The notes under the pieces are model-generated. The model did no database searches. It saw nothing but the letters and a program-made list of their open reading frames with translations, and was not told where the DNA came from. Below are positions 24,109 through 35,477 of a stretch of 64,000 bases of DNA, in pieces (the stretch's first letter is position 1; every line of letters begins with the position of its first letter). Origin of the DNA: Diphasiastrum complanatum (lineage: Eukaryota; Streptophyta; Lycopodiopsida; Lycopodiales; Lycopodiaceae). Both the position numbers and the translations under genes were made by a program. The DNA lies in the NCBI GenBank assembly GCA_029204225.1, contig CM055111.1, positions 45,831,255 through 45,895,254 of the forward strand. The letters are read 5' to 3'.

Positions 24109-24973
24109 CTATCAGATACACAGATTGGACACCTAGCTGAAGCACGTCAAGAAACGTTTTGGGACATTTTGAACTCACTATATGATGTGAGGGATGTAAC
24201 TACTAAGTTACATCTACGAAGAAAATTCTTCACATTCAAAGTGTCTGTTGGTGATTCACTTTAGAGTCACATTAACTAGTTCAAGAATCTCTTGTAATAG
24301 ATGGCCGTTGTCGGATCAGTCATAGACAATCAAGACGCAATTATGACATTGCTTTCAAGCTTGCCCTCTACATATGAGAATTGGATAATGATCATATCGA
24401 CACACTCAGGTTTAACTCTTACTAGAGTTATCACTATGTTTCTGCAAGAAGACAATCGAAGAAGTCAAGACACTCCGTCTACTTCCTCCTTTCAAACTCA
24501 AGGTCAAGAACAATCATCAAATCCACAATTGAAGAAGAAGATGTTTTACAGGTATTGCAAGCGCAATAACCATGAGATCAAGGATTGCCGAATTCTCCAA
24601 GTGAAGAATGCAGCCAAGCAACCTGATCAACAAGCAAACGCAATTTTATTATCTCTCCAGTCAAAGTGGACGAAGGTGCATTTATGGTCAAAGATCAAAG
24701 CGCATTTTTAGATGATTAATGGTTTTTGGATTTTGGATCAACTCAACATATGACCAATCAACGTGAGATCTTCAACTCCTACAATCCTCACATCACGAAG
24801 AAATTTGTTCATCTTGCTGACAATAGTACTCACACTATTGAATGTGAAGGTACTATAAGATTGCGATTCCAGCATGATCAATCCAAATTACTATCAAAAG
24901 TCTTATATGTTCCTAAACTCTCTACAAATCTGTTATTAGTAAGTAGAATTATAGATTTAGATCATAAGGTAGA
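24109..24973 (+). pseudogene. Copia gag-protease fragment of a further family
   Basis: Frame read from about 24150: ETFWDILNSLYDVRDVTTKL, FFTFKVSVGDSL, then four stops within 13 codons (TAG 24262, TAG 24277, TAA 24295, TAG 24298), each at a position where Gln is expected, then MAVVGSVIDNQDAIMTLLSSLPSTYENWI, a basic tail, a zinc-knuckle-like YRYCKRNNHEIKDC (first Cys lost to Tyr), and the protease start LDFGSTQHMTNQREIFNSY (about 24720) to NLLLVSRIIDLDHKVEF. The UBN2-type gag and protease identify Ty1/copia, but the sequence is unlike families A to F. It ends at about 24973, where an antisense family A LTR begins. Confidence 0.8.
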
Positions 24974-24997
24974 ATTCTAGATTGTTTAGCAAGATCT
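24974..24997 (-). repeat. Family A LTR, left piece, split by element B
   Basis: TTCTAGATTG...AAGATCT matches the reverse complement of family A LTRs just before the point where 30956-31512 continues (compare the A3 LTR near 48440-48465). Element B has inserted between the two pieces. Confidence 0.65.
24993..24997 (+). repeat. Target site duplication GATCT, left copy (element B)
   Basis: GATCT directly before the AGTTAA end of the 5' LTR; repeated at 30951-30955 after the TTAACT end of the 3' LTR. Confidence 0.85.
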
Positions 24998-25250
24998 AGT
25001 TAAAATAGCAATGATCGACTTATATAGTACTTTCTTATTTCGACGGCACCACGTGTGCTTAGTTCTAGAACTATCGGGCCATCTTTCTTTTACGAGACCT
25101 TTGAGTGCTTTTAAGTAACTTTATCTTTGTACTTACTGTGAAGTTGAATATACAGTTTGAGGTGAGCTATTCTGTTGTCTTGTCTTGTTGCACTTGATGT
25201 TGTGTTGAGGTGATTGATCTGGTCGGGTTTTTAAACTGTGTTTCTTAACT
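24998..25250 (+). repeat. 5' LTR of element B
   Basis: 253 bp, starts AGTTAAAATAGC, ends TTTCTTAACT, followed by TGGTATCAGAGCC. A CACGTG box lies at 25050-25055. Confidence 0.9.
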
Positions 25251-25263
25251 TGGTATCAGAGCC
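25251..25263 (+). other. Primer binding site, initiator tRNA-Met type (B)
   Basis: TGGTATCAGAGCC immediately downstream of the 5' LTR; it fixes the LTR end at AACT. Confidence 0.9.
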
Positions 25264-26518
25264 CTTGGTGGCAAGAATCATCATACAAGAACAGAGAGCT
25301 GTGAATTCACGACGGTTTGTTGGCTAGTAAGCACAAAACTGAGTCTATGGAGATTCGTGGATTAGCTCAAAACTATAAGAAGATTTAGAGGCAGGAGATT
25401 GTCGACTGAATCAGAGGGCAAACAAAGATTGAAGCTGGAAATCCTTCTGAAGGGTTGTTTGGAGTTTGTGATTGGTTTGAATCCAATCGAACACCATTTG
25501 AAGAGCGGTTTGTAGCAAAATATTGCTTGTTGTAGGGTGACCTCAAAGGGATAGGTAGCTGCTCAGATAGATTCTCAAGAAGATCAGATAAAGCCCAAAA
25601 ACATCTTCTTCTTTGACAACTAGGGTTTCAAGAAGGAAAAAAGTAGTTCTCTCTCAACACAAATCCGTTTTTGAAGCTGTGAAGAGCCAAGAGTGGGCGC
25701 CTTGCTACTATCGCGGATGTGTGGAGAGGCCGTGGTGGCCGTGGATCAGCCAGCAGGCTGGAGTGAAGCAAACAGAACCTCCATAGCTTGTGTGCGAGGG
25801 CTTGGGACTACCATCACTGGTAGAGAAGGGAGAGAGAGGACCGTCGCGTGCGGTGAGGAGGAGAGACCCATAGCGTTTGGAAGAGGCCCACGGATATAAG
25901 TGTGGGGATCATTGCACAGAAGCAGTTGTATCCGTCAGATCTCATGGAGTTTATATCCACGGTAGAGATTGCAAGAGGGAGAGCGACTGGGAGCCGCAGG
26001 ATTGAGGATTACCCTTAGATGGGCTTTGAAAGAGTCCTGAAGATCTGAAGGGCAAAGGCACCCTTCTTTTCATTAAAAATTTTCAAAGTCAAAAAATTGT
26101 TGGGTCCCAAGTTTTGTGAAAGGTGAAGTTTTTTCACACTAAATAAACAGTCCAAAAACACAAGTTGCCCTTATTTTCACCTCCTTTAGTCTATTTTGGC
26201 CAAATGAAAGGCTACAGCCTCCAAACGAAGGGCACCCTGACTGTACCTACAATATGGCACGTCAAAACAGAGTGATTGCCATGGAGAAAGTGTTCGGAGC
26301 ACGCCAGAAGTGATTTCACGATTCCACTGGGCAGGTAGCTGAGAGTTGGTGACGAGAAGCATTTCGGAAAGCAACGCCAATTTGGCTTTCAATTTGGTGA
26401 AAGAGCGGTGGGTGGCCTGGTAAGCCAAAAATTGTAGGTCATTATTTTTTATTTCTAACACCACGGTTGGCTTTGGCACACTTTATAGCCTACAGGTGGA
26501 GTTTCAAGCAGTTTGGAA
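25264..26518 (+). other. Leader of element B
   Basis: 1.25 kb between the primer site and the gag ATG. It contains a short GC-richer open frame (25693-25899) without recognisable protein similarity; I do not call it a gene. A long leader is usual for this type of element. Confidence 0.6.
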
Positions 26519-27400
26519 ATGACAAACATCAATGAGGCAATTTTGGGCGATGCAAGCAAATTTGATGGGGCTTCTAACTACAACATCTGGAAATTCAAAA
26601 TTAAGAGCATTTTTATGGAGAAAGAGTTATGGGAGATCGTGGTAGGTATTGAAGTCTGGCCAAATATCACTCCTGGTGATATGAGAGCCTTTGATAAAAG
26701 GCACCGAGAGCATTGTCCTTGATCAATCTTTCAGTGAAAGACCATGTGATCACTCATATAAGTGATGCCACGATGGCTAGGGGATCTTGGGAAGCTCTTA
26801 GAATGCAATTTCAAACTTGCAATCCATCTCGGGCCATGTTCTTGAAGTCGAGATTGAACGCAGTAAGGATGGAAGAAAGTGAATCAGTGGGATCTTTCTT
26901 CTTCAGGATAAAGGAGCTGAGAGATCAACTTGTGGCAATTGGAGAACCAATTAGGGACGTTGAATTGGTATATACCACAATGAGCTACAGATGTTTGTGA
27001 GCGGCATTGCTTCTAGGGAGAGATTGCCTACTTTTGAAGACTTCCATGGAATCATGTTGCAGGAAGAGCAGCATCGCGAAGTGGTGAAGTCAAGGTGAAC
27101 CCCACAGGAGGATCAAGCCTTGCTTGCTAAAGGCAAGCAGAAAGGATGGAAAAGGATTCTCAAGAAATCCAAGGATGATGATGACGAGGGAGAGTCGTCA
27201 TCAAAGGAAAAAAGAAGAAGAAAGACAAATGTTACTATTGCCACAAACCGGGTCATTGGGCACGCGAGTGTTACAAGAAGAAAATGGACATAAAGGCAGG
27301 AAAAGTGACTCAACAAGGCAACATTGCCGAAGATGATGGAGAAGATGATGAGACAAGTGTCTTCTCATCAGCATTGCCATCCCAGGTTGATGATGGTGTC
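26519..27400 (+). pseudogene. Element B gag
   Basis: Starts MTNINEAILGDASKFDGASNYNIWKFKIKSIF (ATG 26519), a classic copia gag opening. The frame shifts near 26720 (into SVKDHVITHISDATMARGSWEALRMQF, the UBN2-type capsid region), again near 26985 and near 27190. A zinc knuckle CYYCHKPGHWAREC-type lies at about 27230-27275. At least three frames are needed, so no full protein is possible. Confidence 0.85.
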
Positions 27401-28981
27401 AGATAGTTCATAGATTCAGGCGCCACAAGGCATATGACCGGGAAACGTGATTGGTTTGAGAAATTCTCACTAATCCATGATGGGGATAAGGTCACTCAAG
27501 CCAATGGGGAGGAATGCCAAATATAGGGTGTGGGCAATGTACTTGTGCAGTTTTCTGATGGTAAAATCAAGAACATCCCTAATGTGCTTTATGTTTCTGG
27601 ACTCAAAAAGAGTTTGCTTTCTGTTGGTGTAATGGCAAATCAACATCTTAAGGTTGAATTTGTCAAGGATGGATGCCTTATGAGGGATATGTACCACAAT
27701 CATAAAGTGGTGGCGAAAGGTTATAGAGATAGTAACTGTGGCCTTTATAAATTGGATGCTGCAAAACCAGGAGAATATGGTTTGGCTATCTCAACAACAT
27801 CTCAATCTAAGTTGTGGCACATAAGACTTGGTCATTTGAACTATGGGAGCCTGAGATTGATGGTAAAGCTGAAGATGGTAATAGGGTTACCGGCATTGTA
27901 GGATGATCATCATGCAATATGTGAAGGATGCATCATGGGAAAGCATCACAGGGAGACATTCAAGAAAGGTGGAGCTACAAGAGCTAAGAAATCGCTGGAA
28001 CTCATTCACAGCGACCTGTGTGGCCCAATGAAGACCATGTCATTGGGTAAAGCATATTATTTTATGACTTTAATAGATGATTACTCCAAGAGGACATGGA
28101 TTTATTTCTTGAAGAAAAAATCTGATGCTTTTGCTCGCTTCAAGGAGTTCAAGACTTTGGTAGACAACCAACTAGATGCACGCATCAAAGTGCTAAGATC
28201 TGATAGAGGGGGTGAATACAAATTTGATGATTTTGAGGACTTTTGCAAAGAACACGACATCAAAAGACAATTCACACAGTCACACACACCGCATAGTAAT
28301 GGTATAGCTGAAAGGAAAAACAGGACTATTATGGAGAGTGCATGCTCCATGATGAAGGAAATGAGCTTGACCGATTCACTTTGGTCAAAAGCATGCAGTG
28401 CGGCAACGTTCTTGCAACACAAGATCCCTATAGTTGCGGTTCCAAATGTGACTCCCGAAGAAGCATTTACAGGAATAAAGCCAAAAATCGACAAGTTTCG
28501 TGTCATTGGATGTAAGGCCTATGTACATGTGCCAATGGAGGAGCGAAAGAAACTTGATGCCAAAGCAATCAAGTGTATCTTCGTCGGTTATGACGAGAGG
28601 ACGAAGGCATACATGTGTTTTGATCCTGTAATGAACAAGATTTACATTAGCAAAGATGTGATCTTTGATGAGACGCATAGGTATGAAGATGAAGACCATG
28701 CAAGTGGTGAAAGCATCAAAAGACTTCCCACAATTTTGGAAGAAGAAGATGAAGAAGACGCTCCACAAGATGATGCACGTGAAGATGAGAGTCGAGAGGG
28801 CGAGTATGAAAGGACACCACCTATTCAAGAGCCTAGGGAGATGTACTTGCCAATAGGAGCAATAAAGGAGAAACCAGTTGGAAGTAAGAGACATTACTTG
28901 GACACTCCTTGGAATACATACTCTTCACGTAGTGTATCATATGATCATGAAAGACGCAAAGCTAAATCAACTAGGATCTAG
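27401..28981 (+). pseudogene. Element B protease and integrase
   Basis: Protease motif FIDSGATRHMTGKRDWFE (about 27407), preceded by TAG (27404-27406) where Trp is expected. Pre-integrase LWHIRLGHLNYGSLRLM (about 27815), a stop near 27899, then integrase: CEGCIMGKHHRETF, LIHSDLCGPM (first Asp, about 28000), VLRSDRGGEYKFDDF (second Asp, about 28197), HSNGIAERKNRT (Glu, about 28300), then a Glu/Asp-rich linker (about 28735-28800) ending at 28981. The catalytic triad is intact although the reading frame is not. Confidence 0.88.
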
Positions 28982-30597
28982 CACACAAGGAGAAGTGAGA
29001 AGATCAACGCGGGAAAGGAAGTCTCTCAATCGTTATCATGTGAACTATGCCCTAATGAGTGACATTTTGAAGTGTCAAGAGCCATCAACCTTTGATGAGA
29101 CAAAAGATCACAAAGAGTGGCAAGGGCAATGGAAGAGGAGATGGAATCCATCCACAAGTATGATACATGGGAGTTGGTTGATCTACCACTTGGAAAGAAA
29201 CCCACTGACAATAAATGGGTGTTTAGAACAAAGTTTCATGCAGATAGCACAATAGCAAAGCATAAGGCACGCCTAGTAGTGAAGGGTTATGAGCAAAGCA
29301 AAGGAATTGACTATGAAGAGACATTTGCTCCAGTGGCTAAGTGGACTACGCTACGCCTTATCATTGCCCTAGCATCTCATTTTGGGTGGAAGATCCATCA
29401 AATGGATGTGAAGTCCACATTTTTGAATGGTGACTTAGAGGAAGAAGTTTACATGGTCCAACCGCAAGGCTTCATGGCAAAAGGACAAGAACAGAAGGTA
29501 TGTAAACTACACAAAACACTTTATGGCCTTAATCAAGCGCCACGCGCATGGTATGCACACATTGACAATTACTTTCTTTCTCATGGGTTTGTAAGAACAA
29601 ATTCAGATCCAAATCTTTATGTTCTTATAAACGATGATAGCATTGCCTTGATTGTACTTTATGTTGATGATATCATTATCACAGACAATGATGAGAACCT
29701 CACTCGTTCTATCAAAGCCAACTTATGCAAGCAGTTTGAGATGACAGATTTAGATCTTATGCACTACTGCTTGGGTGTCAAAGTATGACAAACTGGCAGT
29801 GATATTAGGTTATGTCAAAACAAGTATGTGGGCAAGGTATTGGAGAGATTTCACATGATAGAGTGCAAATCTTCCATCACCCCTTGTGAAGCTGGTAAGA
29901 AATTATCTTGTATTGATGATAGTGCACATGTTGATGCTACTTTATTTCGTCAGCTAGTTGGGAGCTTGATATATCTTACGACTACACGTCCCTACATCTG
30001 CTATGCTATAAGTTTGATTAGCCAATTCATGTCATCACCCACTATGGACCATTGGAAAGCTGCAAAAAGGATTTTGAGGTATGTGAAAGGTACACCTAAC
30101 CTTGGCCTAATCTACAAAAGACAAAGTGTTTTACCTAAGTTGCAAGGTTATATTGATGCTGATTGGGCAGGAAATATAGATGATAGAAAGTCAACAACAG
30201 GTTATGCCTTCAATTTTGGTAGTGGTTGTTTTTCATGGTCTAGCAAGAAGCAAGATACTATTTCTCTTTCTTCTATAAAAGCCGAATATAAAGCGTTAAG
30301 TTCTGCTACCCAGGACGTAAGTTGCTATGTGAGATTGGCATGAAGCAGGCAAATCCTGCTGTTATTTTCTGTGACAGTCAAAGTTGAATACAATTGGCTA
30401 AGAATCCTGGCTTTCACGCAAGGACAAAACATATTGAGGTAAAATATCACTTTGTATGTGAGAAGCTACAATCTGAAGATATAAGTATTGTACATTGTTC
30501 TACGTTGTTACAAGTTGCTGATATATTTACGAAAGCTTTAAGTAAAGAAAAATTTGAAACTTTTAGAGCCAAACTTGGCTTAGATCTGGTTATGTAA
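28982..30597 (+). pseudogene. Element B reverse transcriptase and RNase H
   Basis: After a frame change near 28960: TQGEVRRSTRERKSLNRY, then reverse transcriptase 29117-29788 (NKWVFRTKF, ARLVVKGYEQSKGIDYEETFAPVAKW, LYGLNQAPRAWYAH, LYVDDIIITDND at about 29655). TGA at 29786-29788 stands where Trp is expected. RNase H follows in 29828-30343 (YIDADWAGNIDDRKSTTGYAF, SLSSIKAEYKALSSAT) and 30394-30597 (AKNPGFHARTKHIEVKYHFV, ADIFTKAL). The RNase H catalytic Glu is Lys (SSIKAEY for SSTEAEY, about 30277), a G-to-A change. Broken near 30330 by a frameshift. Confidence 0.88.
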
Positions 30598-30697
30598 AAA
30601 AAAGAAGAAGCTTTTACTTGTAATACTATCATGGAGGTATGTTCCATGAATAGAGTAAACTCTAAAATAAAGAGAGACGTTGATCATTAAGGGAGAG

Positions 30698-30950
30698 AGT
30701 TAAAATAGCAATGATCGACTTATACAGTGCTTTCTTATTTCGAAGGCACCACGTGTGCTTAGTTCTAGAATTATCGGGCCGTCTTTCTTTTACGAGCCCT
30801 TTGAGTGCTTTTAAGTAACTATATCTTTGTACTTAAAGTGAAGTTGAATATACAGTTTGAGGTGACCTATTCTGTTGTCTTGTCTTGTTGCACTTGATGT
30901 TGTGCTGAGGTGATTGATTCGGTCGGTTGTTTAAACTGTGTTTCTTAACT
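30698..30950 (+). repeat. 3' LTR of element B
   Basis: 253 bp, AGTTAAAATAGC...TTTCTTAACT, preceded by purines and followed by GATCT. CACGTG at 30750-30755, as in the 5' LTR. Confidence 0.9.
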
Positions 30951-30955
30951 GATCT
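30951..30955 (+). repeat. Target site duplication GATCT, right copy (element B)
   Basis: Pairs with 24993-24997. Confidence 0.85.
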
Positions 30956-31512
30956 AGTTCAGAAGAAATGGATTAACCACAATCTAGCATGCTAAGCATC
31001 AGAATATAATAGCAATGAATCAAATAATGAATAAAAGTATAAGATTTTAGTGTATTAGCATTAGCTTCAGCACGAGTTAGAGAGACAGAACTAGAGAGAT
31101 AAGAAACAAAATAGTTTAGATCCAAAATGGCATGAGGTAGCTACAAAACTTTGGTTCTTCATCATTGATTGTGACGAGAGCTACACATACTTATGGAGAT
31201 TGAGGTAGCTTGAGGTAGAACCATATCTATCCATTCCAAAATGACATCTAACGTGACATCTAGAGTCTATGTGACATTTGTCACTTGTCATGCATGAAAT
31301 TCTACCAACTTTTTACAAGTGTACTAGTTCTAACTAGAAATGTCCAAATCATCATGTATGTGTCCATTAAACTTTGTGCATGCCTTGCATGTCACTATGG
31401 ATCATTTACAATTAATGCATGTGAATTGCCACGAGTTTCTACAAGCATGAATTTGCCAATTCTATGTCTACAAACTATATGCAAGTTGTTCTTCAATCTA
31501 GACATTACATAA
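30956..31512 (-). repeat. Family A LTR, right piece, truncated
   Basis: Reverse complement of the family A LTR from its R/U5 side (AGTTCAGAAGAAATGG) to the middle (CAAGTTGTTCTTCAATC). It continues the 24974-24997 piece across element B and ends at 31512, where the LTR of element C starts. It shares private variants with 1049-1275. Confidence 0.8.
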
Positions 31513-32249
31513 TGTTGAATTTCACACGTGTGGACTGTCCACTACATGTACTTGTGATCTCCTAAGGTGTGTAGATGCACCAAGATCAAGACTAGATTGA
31601 GATTCAAGATCAATCTTGAATCCTATGGCAAAAACACACTACTACATGCATTCAATCACTTCCAACTCTCACTCACACGTGTGGGAAGTATTCAAAAAAT
31701 AATCTAAGTAAAAACAAGCTGCTCTCCTCGAGTAGAGAGAGAAAATGCATCAAGAGCTCTCGGGTAGAGAGAGAAAGCTAGAAATCCAATAACTCACAAA
31801 ATCCATGAAAACACCAAATCAATTGACTTCAAAATGAGGAGTACAATGATACTAGTAGGTCCACGAGCTACCACTATGCTTAACTATGATTGGACCACAT
31901 TTTGTCACCTCTTTATCCTATTGGATCATTGATCTATGCACCTCTTAATTCTATTGGACTATATTCAAGCACACCTCAATTTCCTATTGGACCTCACAAA
32001 GTTCCACCTCTATATCCTATTGGACCTCTTGGAATTCATCAAACAAAAACTTTACACTTGTCTACACTCTAATTAGCAAGTGTTTAGCCTCTTACTCTAT
32101 TTTGGCTCAATAGTGGCATTACAAGTGGAAATGCATAATTTGCCATCTATGCCAAATTTATTCCTATCAACATCCTACATCTAGATGCTTGATGTAAAAA
32201 ACATAAGACCCCTATATCTAACATAGATAATCTTTTTCAATTCTTCACA
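31513..32249 (-). repeat. 3' LTR of element C
   Basis: 737 bp; on the minus strand it begins TGTGAAGAATTG after a purine tract and ends ATTCAACA. CACACGTGTG palindromes at 31523-31532 and 31674-31683. Contains several CCTATTGGA-type short direct repeats at 31915-32030. Confidence 0.85.
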
Positions 32250-32264
32250 CTCCTAAAAAATTAT

Positions 32265-33230
32265 CTATGAAGATTTGAGCATTGATCTTGATATAACTTC
32301 AAGATTAGATCTATGCTTGATGAAAGCACTTTTGCTCAAAGGCTTGGTGAGTAGATCGGCAATACAAGAGGACGAGTTGACATGTTCCAAATAGATTTCT
32401 CCTCCAATAAGCTTTTCTCTCACAAAATGGTGTGCCACTTCTATGTGCTTGCTTTTTGCATGAAATATGGGATTATTGGCAAGAGCTTGGGCCGAGATGT
32501 TATCACACTTGATCATTGGTAGATCATCCTCCTTGATGCACTTTAGTTCCATTAATAACCTCTTAATCCAAGGCACTTCTTTGGTAGTTGTAGTGAGTGC
32601 TTTGTACTCGGCCTCACATGAAGAGAGAGATATAGTATATTGCTTTTTGGAAAGCCAAGATATTAGATTGCCTCCAAGAAAGATAGTGTATGCACTAATA
32701 GACTTTCGATCCATCTTGTCACTTGCAAAGTCCGAATCCGAGTAGCCAATAATGGATAGATCTTCACTTTTATAGAGTAGACCATAATCATAAGATGAAG
32801 ATATATATCTTAGAATCCTCTTGGCCATCTTCCAATGATGGATCTTAGGATCTTGCATAAACTGACTCAATTTGTCCACACAAAAACTAAGATCGGGCCT
32901 AGTAATGGTAAGCCAAATCAAGGAGCCTACAAGACTCCTAAAAAGTGTGATGTCCTCAAAGGATCTTTCATCACCTTTATTAGGATCTTTTACAATTTGC
33001 TCCATTGGAGTATCTATGCTCTTAGAATTTTCCATATGGAATTTTTTCAACATAGAGTGAGCATATCTAGATTGGCATATAGAGACATGATTTTCATAAA
33101 AAATCAATTTTTAGGCCTAGGATGTAATGTATCTCTCCTACATCTTGCATTTTAAACTCACATCCAAGTGCTAGCTTGGTTTCATCAACTAGCTTGATAC
33201 AACTTCCACAAAGAATAATGTCATCAACAT
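32265..33230 (-). pseudogene. Element C RNase H and end of reverse transcriptase
   Basis: Minus-strand frame 33107-32265 carries ICQSRYAHSMLKKFHM, FEDITLFRSLVGSLIWLT, GYSDSDFASDKMDRKS, SSCEAEYKALTTTTKEV, KCDNISAQALANNPIFHAKSKHIEV and CIADLLTKPL, a complete RNase H domain. It is separated from the upstream frame by two frameshifts, one of them a single-base insertion that puts TAA in the catalytic YVDD motif (about 33229). Everything else in the domain looks intact. Confidence 0.88.
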
Positions 33231-35477
33231 TTAAATTAGAAGAATGACAATATTGCTATCAACAAACTTTAGATACATGGAAGGATCATAGTCACTAAGA
33301 GTAAATCCTAGTGAGATAAGAAAAGAGTTAAGTCTTGAATACCATGATCTTGGTGCTTGCTTGAGTCCATAAAGACTTTTGAAGAGCAAGCACACTTTGG
33401 ACTCATCCTTGATGAATCCTTGAGGTTGTTCCATATAGATCTCCTCCTCAAGATAACCATTTAGAAAAGCATTGGATACATCTAATTGGAACACCTTCCA
33501 CTTGAAAAAACAAGCAAGAGAAATAAGAATTCTTATTGTCACCATCTTTGCAACGGGTGCAAAGGTCTCCTCATAATCAAGACCATGGATTTGAGCAAAT
33601 CCTTTGGCACATAATCTTGCTTTATGCTTGTTGATGGTGCCATCATGATTGAACTTGATCCGAAATACCCACTTGCAACCAATCACATGCTTGTTGGAAG
33701 GAGGATCCACAAGCTCCCAAGTATTGTTGGTGATCAATGCATCATACTCTTGCTTCATGGCATCATACCACTCCTTGGTATTGAGTGCCTCTTGTACATT
33801 CTTTGGCTTTTCATGAGAGACATAAAAAACATAATTAGTGGAATCAAGATCCACTTGTTTGCCTTTGTCAACATATGAGAGCCTTTTAGGCTCGGATCTA
33901 TCTCTCATGGATCTTCTTGGTGAAAAAATCCGAGGAGAGTCTTCTTCAAATCTCGACCCCATCACATCATGATTGTCTTCAAAATCAATAACTGATGATG
34001 CATCCATAGATTTCTTGATCTCGGCCTCTTCAAATGATGAGTGTTGATATTCATGAAAGACAACATCTTTACTTTCAATAACTTGAGAAGTAGAGAGTAT
34101 AAAGACTCTATAGGCCTTCTTGGTGGATGAGTATCCAACCATGATCCCTTTGCATGCACTAGGATCTTCCTTCTTCCAAGTTTCCAAGGGAATATGGACA
34201 AAGCATAAGCATCCAAAAACTCTAAGGTGATCAACCTTAGGCTTCTTCAAAAATAAGATTTCATATGGTGACTTTCCTCCAAGAGCTATATGTGGGAGCC
34301 TATTGCAAAGATAATTTGCACAATTAATGGCTTCTCCCCAAAAATCTTTGGGCAAAGATGCCTCAATTCTCATAGATTTTGCACATTCACATAGAGATCT
34401 ATTCTTTCTCTCGGCCACTCCATTTTGAGATGGAGAGTAGGCACAAGAAAACTCTCTTTTAATGCCTTCAAGCTCACAAAAATCTTGAAATTTATTGGAG
34501 ATATATTCACCACCTCCATCACTTCTAAGAGCTTTAATCTTGAATGAGAATTGCTTCTCTACATAAGCTTTGAAAATAAGGAAATGATCAAACACCATAG
34601 ATTTTGAAGCAAGAAGATATATCCAAGTGAATCTTGTGTAATCATCAATGAAAGTAACAAAACAAGTGGCTCCTCCCTTGCTTGTAGTTGATGAGAAATG
34701 CACATCCGAGTGGATTAACTCCAAAGGATGCTTGCTTTTGATAGAAGATCTTGTAAATGGCTTTTTGTGAGATTTAGCAATAGCACAAGTCTCACAAGGC
34801 TTGATCTTCTTGGAGAATGACTTTGGCAAGCCAATAGCTTTGGATTCTTTGATCATAGAGAGCATGGATTTGTAGTTGGGATGTTGCAACCTCCTATGCC
34901 ATAATTCCTCCATAGAGACCTTGTTCACAAGAGCAACATCACAAGCATTCACATACTCATTTGGATCTAGTTTATAGATGCCACCAAATCTAGATCCTAA
35001 TGCAAGTATCTCATCATTCTTCTTGATAGTGCAAGTATCAACATTGAATTTTACATCAAGGCCATTATCAAGCAATTGGCCAACACTAATAAGATTCTTG
35101 GTAAGCTTAGGTACATAAAGAACTCTAGAGAGAGAAAGAACTTTAGAGGATGCAAGCTTCAAGGGAATGTTCCCTATGCCTTCAATAGGACATTCAAAAT
35201 CATTTGCAGTGTATATTGATTTCTTCACTCCATCATAAGGTGCAATAGAAGAGAAAGAGTCCTTGGAGCTACACATATGTGAAGAGGCTCCACTATCAAT
35301 ATACCATAGGTCGTCCTTCTTGAAAGGAGTAGATGAGAAACTAGAGACCATAAGAGATCCCTCTCCATCACTTGCAATAGTGTCTTCCTTCTCATTGGTA
35401 ATATTGGCTTGCTTGAGTTGATTCTTCTTTTTGAAGCAATTGGTGGCATAATGACCTTTCTTGCCAAATAAAAGCAC
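33231..35477 (-). pseudogene. Element C protease, integrase and reverse transcriptase
   Basis: An open frame of about 748 codons: GKKGHYATNC (partial zinc knuckle), protease LWYIDSGASSHMC (about 35305), pre-integrase ELWHRRLQHPNYKSM, integrase with HSDVHFSS, LRSDGGGEY and NGVAERKNR (about 34720-34400), then IFSPRRSMRDRSEPKRLSY linker and reverse transcriptase KWVFRIKFNHDGTINKHKARL to LYGLKQAPRSWYS and VILLI, where a single-base insertion ends it. All integrase and protease active residues are present. The long open frame makes this one of the better preserved copies in the window. Confidence 0.92.

Larger units (their letters stand above)
24998..30950 (+). mobile_element. Complete copia LTR retrotransposon B with AGTT...AACT ends
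   Basis: Two 253-bp LTRs (24998-25250, 30698-30950) that differ at about 15 positions by eye, a primer site at 25251, a purine tract AAGGGAGAG (30689-30697) and a 5-bp duplication GATCT. The LTR ends form a perfect 6-bp inverted repeat, AGTTAA...TTAACT, in place of the usual TG...CA. Internal gene order gag-protease-integrase-reverse transcriptase-RNase H places it in Ty1/copia. It lies within an antisense family A LTR. Multiple stops and frameshifts make it non-autonomous. Confidence 0.93.

Noticed and set aside
24262-24300. Reassigned TAG/TAA as Gln, or RNA editing of the stops
   Set aside because: The trihelix and other intact frames use normal stops, and deamination of methylated cytosines in silent elements explains the changes more simply.
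25693-25899. GC-rich 68-codon frame in the leader of element B
   Set aside because: Lies between primer site and gag of a retroelement, has no recognisable similarity and is not supported by a second copy.
31270-31512. Repeated small ORF of about 72 codons (MSCMKFYQLFTSVLVL) seen at several places
   Set aside because: It lies inside the family A LTR in every case and is antisense to the element; recurrence comes from LTR copies, and no start context or conservation pressure can be seen.
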